Positions 47,486 through 61,040 of a stretch of 64,000 nt of DNA are shown here, piece after piece. How positions within the stretch are numbered: position 1 is the first letter of the stretch; the number at the start of each line of letters is the position of its first letter. The stretch comes from Gordionus sp. m RMFG-2023 (taxonomy: Eukaryota; Nematomorpha; Gordioida; Chordodea; Parachordodidae). The position numbers and the translations under genes were made by a program. The notes below the pieces were generated by a model that saw only the letters and a list, made by a program, of their open reading frames with translations, was not told where the DNA came from and searched no databases. Location: the NCBI RefSeq assembly GCF_954871325.1, contig NC_088775.1, positions 2,341,473-2,405,472 of the forward strand, read 5' to 3'.

Positions 47486-50400
47486 AAAGCATCCAGTTAA
47501 ATAGATAGTTTGATTAGCTATCGATTGATACCCTTATTAGACATATCGTATTTCTTAGGGCAAAAAAAAGATTGAAAATTAATAAATAACAATAAAATTA
47601 AAAATAAATAAAACGAAACACGCGTAAATAGCTTTTTAAAATAAGATTCCACTTTATCATGATTAAAACGTTATAATACCGTATTATCATTACCTAACTT
47701 AAAACCCTAATTTTTTTGTTATATCTTTAAAACACGTGATGATTCCGGATAGTTCTGATCTTTTTAAAAATTACGACTAACAAATTTGTATCGATATTAA
47801 CTAATTCTTTAAAAAATTTGAATCAGCATCGCATTATATTAATCAAGAGGGGTGGCCTGATAATTTGTCTTACCGAAAAAGGAAATAACAAGATTAAATT
47901 ATGAAAATTTAGAATAAAAAAAATAGGCAAGATTTTATGCCAAACAATTTGATCTATTAGATACTAACCCAGAACATTGATCGCTTTTCAAAAATTAACA
48001 AAGACAGCCTCATTTTAAATATAATACAACCTGTCTTGGAAAGGACTGCACAATAGAGAGACACCTATCGCTTTTTATTTGTTTTAACCTGAATGTTGTC
48101 TTTATGTTCCCTCTATATGTATATTATTTTTAGGTAAATAATAAATTCAATGTTATCTTTTCCTACTATACATGCTATTACTATGTCATCTCTTCCAATA
48201 CCGAAAATAAGTCAAAATTTAATCAATTTATCCTTAGCCCTTATCTATATTCTCTCAATTTAAGAATTCATCCAAATAAAAATTATCAAGGAAAATAAAA
48301 TTTGCAGTCAATGAAAAGTAAAAAAAAGGCTTGATTCTTGAAGTTTTAGATGCGTCATAATTAATTATGAATATTGTCGTTTTAATGAATAACATGCAAA
48401 ATTAAATGTTTTATACTATTTCGTAAAAATATTTATTTTAAATTATATTATATTAAAATGCTTCGAGATAAAATGGGTTCCGTTTTTAACATAGATAGAA
48501 AAAAATTCAAATTTTAACCCTGATAGAGATGGGTAGAAAAATAAATATAAATTTAGCCATTAAAATTAACAAATCGCCGGTCTAGAATTGGAGTTCTCCA
48601 CTTGACATTTTTAAGATTTTCGAGCTTGAATGGATTTTAATTTATAAACCTAATAATTATATGAATAAAAACTGGATTTAAAATATTAATTTGCAGAAGC
48701 ACTGTGAATTCTTGGGTATTATGGTAATCTTTGATAATTTATAATCACATTGTGTATCTTTTTAAAATTAAAAAAAAATTGCTATAAGTTAAACGTGTAA
48801 AAAATTCAATTAAAAATTGGCATAATTTTTTTTAAATCAGAATTAAATATAGATTTTATGTCTATATTTAAAATTTTCCCAAAAAAATCTTTGTGTAAAG
48901 TTTTTGAATAAAGTTTTGAGTATTTTGAAATACTTTATCTTTTCCCCCAATTTAAATAATTTTGAAAGTAAAGCTTTAGAATTCAAAATGTGTTCAGATA
49001 AAAAACATCATATTACATATAAAATTTAAGTGGGGTGGCTAGGTAATTTTTTTTTTAAATTTATAGGTAATATTAAATAATCACTTTTAAAAAATTAGCC
49101 TTATCAACAATTTGATTAAAGCATTTTTTATCTATAGCCTTTTTAGGATTTCTTAAACTATTGAGTAATTGCTATATATTTTAATATATTACTTTTAATA
49201 TTTTTCGGATTATCCTTCTTACATCCTTGAAAAACTTGAAATTTTTTTTTATATAAATATAATAATTTAAAATCGTGGCCTGTATAAAATTATTCCATCA
49301 AATACCCAATTTGACTCATTTTAGCACAATCAAAAAAAAATGTAAAACATGATTTATTTAAAAAGAGAGATATTTAAAAATTTTTTATTCCTTTAGATAA
49401 ACTTACTTATTTTGAGATAAATTAGCATAAGCGAGAGGTTACCTATATTTAAGAAACTTATTCTATATCCATCTTATAACTTGAAAGAATTCAGACATGA
49501 TTACTCACAGGAAGTATACAGCATCAATTTCCGCGATTTTCAAATAAATCAAGATTTCAGCTAATACAAACATTCCATCTTCTTATTTATAATTACATTA
49601 CTTTTATTAACAATATATAATAATATATTAAAAATAAACACCATTTTATAAAACGGAATTGGGTTTACAAGTTCTTAAAAAACACAAAATTTCTTGTTTT
49701 ATAATGTAAGGGCTTTGATTTTTCGACCTATATTTTTTGAAAAATTAAAAGTTCCGCTTGACAAATGTCCAAAGGATGAGATAAAGATGGGTAAAAATAA
49801 AAATTATTGATTTGGAATGTTATTATTTTTATCTCGTGTATATTAACAGAAGAGAATATAAGTTATATCTTCTGGACTTAGGTTGCCATAAATTAGCAGG
49901 TTCCAGAATGTATGGTATTCGGACCTTCTTAAGAGTATTAATAAAAACTGAAATCGATCTGTGCATTTCATGTCTGCCTTTATCAATTAACACCATATGT
50001 CTGATTGGAATCGACCTATATTTAATATTTTATACACATGTATGTGGTTGAAGAATGATACATCCAACTTGGTAGCTTATGGAAAATTTTGTTCATCTGA
50101 GGAGTTTACCAATGTTACGACTTGGTAATGATTCCAATCAGTCATAACCACTAGTTCAATCAGCATTTTGTGAGAAGCTAAAGATATCCAAGCAATCAAG
50201 GCCAAATTTAAAAGATTATCTTTAGGAGTGATTGCGTGGTTCATTAAACGTGACAAAAATGAAGAAAGTTATAAATCGAGCTCTCATTTTCGACAGTTAA
50301 AATCTACCAATTCTAAATTTAATATATTTCTAAGAAATTCTAGAAAGCAATTAATGATTTCATTATAAAAAAACGAATATATAAAAATATGTAAAATTAA

Positions 50401-51015
50401 AAAATTTTGGTGAAGGTATTACATTTAAAAAATTTTCCATTCCCAATAAGTCTTTAAAAAATTTCCCCATACACAAGTATAAAAAACTTCTCATAGGTAA
50501 AAGAAGATAAATTTTACTTTCTCTAATAATTTTAGACTAAACCCATTCGTGACTCGTGAGCATTTAAAAAAACATAAAAATCAGATTTATTTAAGATTAA
50601 ACCTATATATGGTGAATTCCATATCAAATCAACAAAAAAAAGTCGATTCTTAACCAGGATAGGAAACACTGACAAAATCCGCTGACGTATTTTTAGATTA
50701 TAATTGAATAATTAAACAATTTAATTTCTCATTTGTTTATAGCTACGATAATCATTAATTCGAAACTTTTTAATTCAATGTAAATGTTGGCGAATTCTTA
50801 GTTATTGCAGACTTTTCAGAAAACTATGCATTTTAGTGCAGAACCATACACAAGGATTTAATCAGATGAAAAATAGCCACTATCATCTCTTTAAATAATT
50901 TATTACTGTGAGAACAACATAATTAAACATGTAAATTTAGTGGTTATATCAGAATTTTTAAAGCACAACGCATGTGCATTTAATTTATTTTAAAAATTGA
51001 TAGTATTCTTGAAGG
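47486..51015. other. AT-rich stretch without recognised genes
   Basis: No conserved frame identified. An open frame at 49812-50051 (plus) and an equally open minus frame at about 49850-50220 overlap; neither carries a domain I recognise. A remnant of some element is possible. Confidence 0.4.
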
Positions 51016-51019
51016 AAAG

Positions 51020-51437
51020 ATTTAAGAGTGGCTAAAATTTATTATTTTTCTGATGGAGCAGTAACCAATATATAAATTAAAGATTTCATTAATCTCTATA
51101 ATCATGAAAATGATCTTGGGATTAAGGCTGAGTGACAATTTTTGAAACCGCACTAGGTAAATGTTCATGCGCTATTTTAGGGGCCGTTACTAAACGGTTA
51201 GCAGCTTGAGCAAGCTTGCAACGTCCATATGAACATCACATATTGACAACAATAGATTTATTTAACTATGCAAGAAATAAAAACTATGGGGTAAATTATA
51301 TATTTGTGAGCAATGACGAATTTGTGAACATAGAAAGTCATCTTGAAAGCAGATTTTTGAGAGCAAAGAGAGGAACACTCACTTTTATTCCCCTAGACGA
51401 AAACATAAGTCATAATCTATTAAAATTCCTTAGATGA
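51020..51437 (+). pseudogene. Relic of a conserved uncharacterised protein (HGK-CDGIG-VKRLA type)
   Basis: The plus strand gives IYYFSDGAV, then FINLYNHENDLGIKAE in a neighbouring frame, then ALGKCSCAILGAVTKRLAA and SLQRPYEHHILTTIDLFNY. These correspond to the order FSDGA, KNFxNLxxH, HGKxxCDGIGGxVKRLA and SLQRPY seen in multi-copy uncharacterised proteins of insect and cnidarian genomes. That comparison is from memory. The last 73 codons (51216-51437) are open to a stop. Reading ends with GTLTFIPLDENI. I cannot name the function or element class. Broken by a few changes. Confidence 0.5.
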
Positions 51438-53879
51438 TTATAATATATGATATATTTTAATTATAAATTTTTGATTGTATAATATGTAATTCAATTTGAG
51501 GCAAATAAAGTTATAAATAATGTTTAGAATTATATTGTCAAGTAACTTCGAGACAAAATTTAACTAAAGTGTTAAATAAAGCTCATTATTCCAGCCACTT
51601 CTCAAATATTTTGATAAAGATAAAAAAAAGTAAGGGCCTGTCATTTACTCATAATTTTTAAGTTAACATTATTTCATAACTATTAATTAAATTAAAATAT
51701 GAGGATATTAATGTTAAATTTGTTCAATTTTAGGCATATAGAGAGTGATAACTCCTAAACTCATGTTTATCCCAGTCTAGGATTTTATACAAATATAAAG
51801 CAGTGTGATATCTACAGGAAAAAAATTTTGAAAAAAATTACCTTTTTTTTCTATGTCCATTTCCGGTTTTAGTTTTTCGATATTAATAAAATGTCCATCA
51901 TATTTATTTTTATGTCATTTTAAAGAACTTTAAGCTACAAAATAAAATTTAAATTACTTTTCTAACATTATTATTTCTCAAGATATTTGAAAATAGAGGT
52001 GCATTTTGCCAAAAATGTACCATTTTTTCGCGCTTTAAACGGCCATATCTTAGCGGGTAAACAGTGCTGGAAGGTTAAATTTCATTTTTTTCTTAGTTAT
52101 AGTATATACTACCAGTATACAAAATTTAAGAAAAGGGTGTCGGGTTGAAACCTTGGTTGATTTAATAATTCACCATATAGAAAATTCTATATAATCAATC
52201 GCTACTTTATCTAATGGTGCTATCATACAGATATCATATATTTATGTCTAAGATAAAAAGAGTGTATTTTAAAAATGTATTTTAATACGAATGCTCATAA
52301 AGATAATAGGACCCAAAGGTAATTCAACTAATTAATGTTTATAAACTTTGCGTCTTGAAATTTTCACAAAACATGTCAGGAAGAGTGTAAAATAATCGGA
52401 TAAATTGAAAAAAATTTAATTTTTTTGAACTTAATAATTCATTTATATACTGATATACAAATATGATTTACTTCCATTCTTGTGGTAGCTTACTAGAGTG
52501 ATTTTAAAAAAAATAAAATAAATTTCAACGATTGTAATATAATCATTGTAGTAACTATATTCTAGAGGTAAAACCTCTTAAGTTGACTTAAATAAACAGA
52601 TCGTCTTTCTAAGAAAGTTATTCTGAGAAGCACTATAGCTAGCTTTTACTATATTTTAATAAAATATTTTTATCTAAAGCATATAATAATTAATGTGTTA
52701 CATTCAAGTTTTCGGTTGATTACTTACAATAAATTTTTATAAAAAAAACAATTAAAATTATATAAAAAAAAATAAGTATATAATGTTTTTCAGTTGATGA
52801 GCAAAATGCACTGTAATTATAATCTATGTACCCCTTGGTAAGGTAAATTAATCTACTTTTTGTTATCAATTGAGAGATAATTTTGGTGATGAAACAATTT
52901 ATTTAATTAAATGGCCTTATACTATATTTTATACATAAATCAAATACTGGTGTTACGGGATTTCTGCCATTGATGAATTACTATGATAGAGATCAAATTA
53001 CTAAAGGTTTATTATGAGTCTATATTTGTTCACTGATTGAACATTATTAACGTTTAATATCATTATACAAAATCTATTTCACATTTTTTCACTATTAAAT
53101 TGAATATAACAAAACCGTCAAGGTAGAATATTATATTTAAAGATGCTTCACACAAATCTATATAATAATATTTGTTAACTATATATAATTTATGAATATT
53201 TTTTTGAAAAAGACGATAGCACAGAATGAGAACAAAATGGTCAGTTTTGGAAACCAGAATAATTTTAAGATTTCTAGGAATCGTGACTAGATAAATCCAT
53301 TTAATTTTTTTAATATGATAGAATTTAGTCAATTTTTACTCCCTCTTCAACCTAACTTCAATGTTGTCATGCAGAAAATTTATATATTACATTTGCAAAC
53401 AATTTATATTTTTTATATATTAATCAAAAAATAGTATCTTGCTTGAACATGAATTATATTTTATATCTTTATACTTTTAAATAGACTTTATCAATTTGAC
53501 CAGAAATATTTTACAATTTTGTAAATAAACCTTTTGTATAATGATCTTAAATTTGATTTACTAACACAAAAATAATATAAATTTCTTTTATGTTATAAAA
53601 TTAAATTTAGATTAATAACAGATAAATGGAAGGAAAGAAGCAATTAAAAAAAGGGTAAAAACAAAATAATTTATTTTACTATTCATTTCTTTGTTAAAAT
53701 TTTTTAAACTTTAAAAGTTTGAATTTAAACGATAATTATTTATTATGAAATTTGTAGGGGTAACTTATTATACTGATTTTAAAAAAAAAATTCAAAATAA
53801 AAAAAATAATACATTGAAATTTCACAATTTTTGACATTATTTTTGACATTATTTTTAAATATTATTTACCATCGATAGC
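51438..53879. other. AT-rich repeat-derived stretch
   Basis: No gene is supported. 52665-52950 resembles 31180-31400 and 54170-54370 (AATGTGTTAC then CCTTGGTAAGGTA). 53345-53830 resembles the older repeat units of 2800-3400 and 6700-7150 (CATGCAGAAAATTTATATATT, GGGGTAACTTA). These are highly diverged copies. Confidence 0.45.
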
Positions 53880-55439
53880 TATATGATTGAAATAAAATTA
53901 AATAAATTCTAGCCAAATAAATCAAAAATTATAATGATCGCATATGCAACATAATATCTTAAAAGTCTGTTTCTCTAATACATTAGCCTTAGTTAAAAGG
54001 CTATAAATAGTCTCTTCTCATATTATTTAAATGTAAACCATTGTATTTTAAGCCTAATTTACGAAAAAACAAGCTCTTAAGTCATGTTCTAGTTGGCCAG
54101 CTATTTAGTATCAAAAAAAATAATTATATATTGGAAACTATAAATAGATTTTATTGTAGGGATTTATAAATATATGTAAAAATAAATAATAATCAATGTG
54201 TTACAATCATATCCCAAGACTTTTACTAATTTTTTTTTAAAATAAATTAAAATTATATAAGAAAAAACAAGTACAAATAAAATGATTATCAGATAATCAA
54301 AGAGACTGAGGCGAATATGTTTTCCAAGTATCCCTTGGTAAGGTAGATTATTTATCTTTTACTTAATAATTTAAATGATGAACATGGATCATTTTAAATT
54401 AAATTTACTTTATCCTAAAAACTTGATAAGTAAATTTCCTTATCACGATAGTAGTTAGACCATAGATGTTTGTATATAGAGATAAAAAAAAGAAGTGGGA
54501 ACTAATGTATATTTATTCCATCACAAATTGAGCATCACTTACATGTTTTCATATATCAAAATCTCATACGCATATATTTATAAAGTTGACTATAAATTAT
54601 AGTCAGTGTAGAATAATCTTTGTAAAGGAAGCTGTACTCTGTTCTATATATTATATGTTATTTATAATTAAAAAACGTTTAACAAGAATACTGATTAATT
54701 AAGGAAAAAATAGACAATTTTAGATGTCCTATATGTGAAGTAAGGGACCGTAACCTCTCTAAAATTTATTGGAACCAAAGAAATTTTAAATGAAAAATAA
54801 TATTACTTAAAGAATTAACTAGAATGTTTTTGAGTAATAAATCTTCGAAGCGAATCTCATCCAAGATAAGAAAAAATGTAAAAACATAAACGATTTAATA
54901 AGGTAAAACATTAGGCCTTTTTGAAATTTTTTTATTTATCCTTCTCTTGATATAATTTAGCTACTTTCGGGTTAAAAATTGTTTAAAATATTTTAAAGCC
55001 TGGGACGGCTCACTATTTTCTAATGCTAAAAAATAAAACAAGATATATTACGTTTATTAAATTTTATATAAATGATATCGCCTAAACATAAAAAAAACAG
55101 TTATAAATTAAAAACTTTTTGAATTAAAATTAATTTTGCACACATTTACTAAAAGATCTAAACAAAAATATCTAAAGAATTTTAGGTAATAACTATTGTT
55201 AAGAGTAGTTTTAGCCATTAATGATCAAGATTTTTTAAGTGGATAAATATGATCAATTTTTTCAAATTAAAATAATGATATTATTTTAAATATAAAATAG
55301 CCTAGTGCATATTTGCACCGTTTACCATTAAGTGGTTAAAAATAATAAAAAGTATAATACCATAAGATAAAAAAACAATATAATTCTTTATTCTATTTTT
55401 GTAATTTATAATAAAAATGAGAAAATGTTTATATATTAT

Positions 55440-56320
55440 AAAAATCCCTGAAACATTTATTATGAAGTTCGATATCTCGAATATGTATAGCAATATCTGC
55501 ATTCACGTCTTTTTCCATCTATTTTGATAAATAATATTATGAATCAGTAGGATTTTAACTCTGTAATGCAAACTGGCTTGCGTGTCCTGTTCTTAAATTT
55601 TTTTCAAATTTTAGTTGTGTTTGAAGTAGGTAGTTAGTAACTTCTCGCCTAAATGCAAACAAACTCTTCTTGTAATATCTATTTCTGAATTTGCAGATTT
55701 TCCATGAATATACAAAGCCACATCGACATGGTGAATATTGGCCACCACTATTTTTTCTCTTTTATTTTTATTCTATATGTAGATATGAGATTATCACACA
55801 TATCAACTCCACGCATGTGTTTGTTGTAAGCTATCATATTTGGCTGAGGAATTTTTATAAAAAATTCTGGAGTACCTTGAAACATTAGAAAACAAAGCAT
55901 GTCGATGCAACGGTCACGAATTATAATTCCAACAAACTATTTGAACCTAATCATAATATCTTTTTCTTTTTTTGCTACACCCTTTATAGTTTTAGCTGGG
56001 CAATGCTCCATTCTATTATCCCTCACAGTTCCACTTGTAATATATCCCACAAGCTTTAAGTATGACAAAAGTATAAATGAGGTATATGATAATTTGGATT
56101 TTGTAATGCCTTTAATAATTTTATGATCACATTTCCACCTAATCCATATTCATTATCGCTTTTTACTTGATATATGTATATATATCAAATGATACGTAAA
56201 CGTCGAAAGAAGTCAATATCCAAGATTTGTATCCAAATCCAATTGATTTTATTTTATGAACATTTTGCAAGAAAGTTATCATCGGTATGATATCATCTGT
56301 TTATCTAATCATAATATGAT
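55440..56320 (-). pseudogene. piggyBac transposase relic, copy 2
   Basis: On the minus strand: KSIGFGYKSWILTSFD (about 56185-56235), SGTVRDNRM (near 55995-56030), IPQPNMIAYNKHMRGVDMCD (about 55795-55855) and K-K-x-WWPIFTMSM (near 55725-55760). FRREVTNYLLQTQLKF is near 55605-55655, and the C-terminal Cys-rich tail begins RRECRYC (near 55490-55515) with CFRDF nearby. These are in the order of DDE_Tnp_1_7 piggyBac transposases. YNKxMxGVDxxD contains the last catalytic Asp region, and WW marks the following conserved block. The relic shifts frame and carries stops. The N-terminal third was not found. Short plus-strand frames at 55691-56126 are its antisense. Confidence 0.8.
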
Positions 56321-57595
56321 GTTTGAAAATTCCGTGTTGAAATTTATTATTCAATTTATTAATTTAAGCCTAACTTTATAAAATCTATCATGCAAATATC
56401 CATTTTAGTATTGTCTGCCAAATAAATATTAAATTTAAAACTTCGAAATTGTAATTTAATTTTAATTAAATTGACAAAACAGGTGCATAATAAAAAAAAT
56501 TAAATTAAATAAAATAGAATAGAATGTTCCGCAAGTAAAAGGGTACAAATATTTTTAAATTTTCATGAAAAATTTTAAATATTTTGGAATATTTATTAAC
56601 CGAATATTTGTAAATAATTTCATGTAATTTGATCGACTAGATAAAAAAAGACGAACAATTTATTATTAGATTTAAATACATGTTCAAAAATAATTTTTTT
56701 AAATTATTATCAAAAGACCTTTTTTCAGCTAAAATTTTCAAAAATGCCTTTTTGATTATATATAAAATTTCAAAATTTTTAGGGGCTCGAGTCCCCCCCC
56801 CCTCTTTTCCAGTCAGAGTATTGGTTTTAAGTTTAATATAATAATTATAATTCATTATACTTAATTTGATTTTGTTAGTTAAATGATTTATATTTCTCTA
56901 TGCTGTGCATCAGTGGCGTCGCTAGCCTAAACAATCTAAGGGGGCTCAACTAAAAAAAATTTATGGTGGACGAAGCCCCTCAAATTTCCAATTTTTAGGC
57001 CTTCGGCCAGCTTTTACCAGGCTTTCGGCCGATTTATATTAATATATTATACTTTTTTAAAATTTTCTAACTCTAAGTAATTTTTCTTAATTTCATATTT
57101 TGTCATTTATTATACTTTGCTTACAAAATAAACTAACAAATAAATAATTAAAACAATACAAGACATATCTAAAAATAATGTTTTTTAATACAAAATCTAT
57201 TTATTACATTATAAAATATTTTTAATGGTTGATATAAAAAAAATTTGCTTCTAAAGAATGTGATAAAAAAGGTTAATTAATTAATACATATGCCTCATTG
57301 ATAATAGTTTTTAAAAATCAAATAAGGCTATATAATCCTTAGCAACTTACATAAACAAAAGGTCATGAAACAATATAACTTTGTTACCATTTTAGACAAT
57401 GTTTTATATAATGACTAATAAGAAAAAATTTATAGGCCTTACCAAATTAACAATTCTTGAAGAAGAGAATATAAACCACCAATCTAAATTATAAAACTAT
57501 ATGGTAATTAGAGCTTCCTCTTAGATGACATGGTGGAAGCTAGATAGGTTACGAGAAAATTATTGTGAGATAAATGCATGGTAATAATTTATTCC

Positions 57596-57860
57596 AAACA
57601 AGTATAAGAAATATATTTTTAAAAAGTAAGTAGACATATAGTTAATATTCCTTCTCTATAGAATTAGTTACAAAATACTAGGTAAAATTACACTTTTACA
57701 GACATATTTGACAGTTAGAGAATGTAGTACATTTAATATTTAAATAAATTTTACTAATCAATGCTTTTGATAATAAAAAGAGCCACAATTTGCATTCAAT
57801 TATTTAACGCCATCTATTTATTTTGATTAAAAATGATATTAAAAATTAATCTTTATTTTA
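57596..57860. repeat. Inverted copy of hAT-B interior
   Basis: This is the reverse complement of about 62075-62345, with shared AAAAAGTAAGTAGACATATAG, TATTTGACAGTTA and the AACGCCATCTATTTATTT block. The corresponding interior also exists once in copy 1 (42190-42440), so this is an additional, oppositely oriented piece. Confidence 0.7.
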
Positions 57861-58249
57861 TCCCACAATATTTTTAAAAGATATTTTCTGATGTCCTTAT
57901 CAATTTTTTATAGTTTTATAAAATATATAATTGGCTATATGGGTAAAAATTACTTGATTTTTATAAATATGATAATTGATAAAATTAGATATACTGTAAA
58001 TCTTCGACATATAATATTCCATTGTTTATATTGTGTTTTAATTTTTTTATTTAATTTATGATTTAATTTTATCAATAGCTTTATAATTATATTTTACTTT
58101 GTAAACAAATAAACATTTACTACTACTAGAAGGTATTATAAAAAACATATATTTAAATTAGCATGTAAACTATTTGTAAAATAAAATTTATATTAAAACT
58201 ATATTAAATAAAACAATAATTAAACATTTAATTAGGTATGATCGACGAG

Positions 58250-61040
58250 GCTCAATAACCCATGTATGCATATGCAGTTAGAAAGACAGATTTCAGTTGA
58301 TATTCTCTGTCGAAGGTAGAAGACTTTTTTTGGATCACCTGTAATAATTTTAGGACTTGGGGTACAAATGTTCCACAGGAATCTGAGACTGCCCGAACAA
58401 ACAAAACATTATATTTGTTTGTTTTTGTGTTATTGGCTTTCGTGATAGAGTTGGAAGAAAAAGATCTGGCAAAACGATCCCGCAAGTATAATCCTAGGCG
58501 AGAGGTAGACCTTGATTCCAAGGGACTAGCGTCATACCATCTGGTCTGTTTGATTGTCGGGGCTGGTGCTGGATGTTTCCAGTGTAGAGGGAATATTAGA
58601 GGATTTTAAATGAAATTGGTAGCATGGTGTAATCTGTATTTTGAGAAACGACAGTGAAGGGGGTGGTGACCAGGACTATCGATGTGGGTTTCACATAGAA
58701 CGCATGATGTAGGTGTTACGATTTCACATCCTAAGCGAAGGCCTATGGCTATTCTAAGTTCTTCGTTGGTTAATAACAAGCCTAGATTAAAACTAGGTAC
58801 AGTTTCTAACCATTCATATCTTAGATGGCATGTGGGTGAAGTTGGAATAGATCTGGCAGAGGGGTCATATTATTGTCATTATGTATAATTGGGTTAGAGT
58901 TTAGGTGGAGAAAGAGCGATGGAGATATTCATTGAACAACCTTGAAGTGTAAGTAATCAACGCAATGCTATATCATGTAAAATTACAGTCTCTTTGTTTT
59001 AGTGAATCTGGATATGAGTGAATTGGGGCATTTTTGCTCGAGAGGTCTAGTGATGCCATACGATGTGAGTCGATATCCACAGAGTGTGTCAAATTTAGCA
59101 ACTGAGGATAAAAAAGCTGAAATGCATAAGGATATGGGGGATTGTATACCTATACCACCTAGCTTTGGTGGAAAGGCAGCTTGCATCCATAAGAATGAAG
59201 AAAATTTGATATTTAATATGGATTTGAGAGTATTTATTAAGTGGACTTCTATTTCCAATAATACATCAGGGGATGTGAAAATGGTAGATGAACGAAAGAC
59301 ATGCAAAAATTTTGGAATGAATAGAAAATATTTCTGTTAATAGAAATCCTGATGAGCAAATAAATATTTAAAAATATTTTTCATTCTATTAAATTTAGCA
59401 ATGAATTCATCTCTAAAATGAAATATAGCTTTTTCCCCTTCAATGGGAGAACCTTAATGGGTAAAGTTGGCTTTATCCACTATAATAAAATTTTCGGATG
59501 GGCAGTCCGATTCAGAATGGGAATAAAATTCACACTTCTGAGGGTTCAGTCCTGCAATAGGGTCTAAGTGATTTATAATTGATAGAATTTTTATGATTTC
59601 GTTAAAGGGCCTGCTAGTGTGCCCTCGTCAAGGTACCATACATTTAATTTAAGATCGCAATTGGAAGAATCTCTTTTATAATTAATTGAATCTCCTGGCA
59701 TAATAATGCCGGACCTCAAGGGTCTCCTTGTTGTATGCCCTGTTTAGAGTGAATGATAGAATCATTAAATTTTAAAAAGGTGGGTTGGTTGTAACATGCT
59801 TCGATGTATGTTGTATAATCTGGGAAAGTTTCACAAAAAGAGGGTATAAAATGTTCCCTCTAGAGTGAATTGAGGGCATTATGTAGGTCAATTTTGAGAA
59901 TGCATTGATCATGTGTATTATGTTGGATGATACGTGTCGAGTAGGATGAAGCCTCACATCCTCCAGGAACATTAAAACAAAGCTGGTTTGGTTATTAGAT
60001 TGGATAAGTTAGATTTTATACGGGAGTAAATTATTTTGAAAATGATTCGCCGGAAAGGTGACCCTATTGCAATAGGCCTGATGTCCCCATAGGTTTTATT
60101 TAATGATATTAAAAAGGGTTCCAAAAATGATGAATGGAATAAGATATAATATTATGAAAGATATGATTGAGCAAGGTGAATTGTGTAAGTATATTTTGAT
60201 ATAGGGGTAAAGTTGGTTTAATTATATCTTAAAGATTAATGGCTCGAACGCCATTGGTGCCTAGAAGAATCTTTTTTGAATGACTTTATTGCTTCCAATA
60301 TTTCCATTTCGGTTGGTAGAATGGGATTTTAGATGGTAAAAGGATGATTTGTGAAAAATCTTGAGGATGTTTAGATTCATTATTGGGGGCCATATTATCA
60401 CTTGAACAGGCTATGTTGATAGCTGAATTTACATTGCATAAGTTTATTTTATTTTCAATAAGATTGGCCTTATTTTTATCTGTCAAAAACTTATTGAAAG
60501 AATGTGGAGGTTGTTTGGGAATATCAAAATAACTATTATAATTTGAATTTAATGTTTATTTGATGTTTTGTGTTAAGTTTAATTTTTATGTTGGGAGATG
60601 TAGATTTAAATATATAAATGTTAATAATTTAATCCAATTATCTAAGCTTTTAATATTTTTATTTAGGGAGGTTTATTTAGCTAAAAAAAATTGTGAAAAT
60701 ATAATTCTAACACCTTTTGGAATACAAGCTATTGTGGGGGGGGGGGCTTTCTTTAATAAATATTTCTAGCCATTTGAGCCTCAGTAATAAAGGTTGAATA
60801 GGGCATTAAGATATAGTTAAAGGGATTTTTTGTGTTGAAGGTATTGTTGGAGCTTGAAGTTGTAGTTGTAGGTATTGGTTCCAAATTAATACTATTAATA
60901 AGAGCAAGATAAGAAGAAGGAGGCATAACAGGTTCATTGTTGTTAAAGAAAGTATATTTGGCTCGTTTACCATGAAAAATAATTTATTTCCTTTTATTAG
61001 AGATACATTGTTATTGCACGTGGGACATATAACCATGGTT
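58250..61040 (-). pseudogene. Reverse-transcriptase relic C, older member of the A/B family
   Basis: On the minus strand: N-terminal MVICPTCNNN (60995-61036), a KPMGTSGLL-like finger block (about 60060-60095), motif A KIDLHNALNS (59870-59900) and QGIQQGDP with GPALL (59705-59745). A trace of the YLDDGTL site lies near 59630. SSFLWMQAAFPPKLGGIGIQ is at 59135-59195, and the tail LGLYLRDRFARSF...NKYNVLFVRAVSD...GTFVPQVLKLL is at 58330-58490. The order equals relics A and B, and the C-terminal block beyond their preserved region is kept here. More diverged and more broken than A/B, hence older. It sits inside hAT-B copy 2. Plus-strand frames at 58415-59340 are its antisense. Confidence 0.7.

Noticed and set aside
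49812-50220. Overlapping plus and minus open frames, possibly a gene
   Set aside because: Neither strand carries a motif I recognise and both read equally open, as expected by chance in a slightly less AT-rich patch.
55691-56126. Two plus-strand frames of 65 and 75 codons
   Set aside because: Antisense to piggyBac transposase blocks.
58415-59340. Plus-strand frames of 64, 68 and 112 codons
   Set aside because: Antisense to RT relic C, whose family blocks read on the minus strand over the same span.
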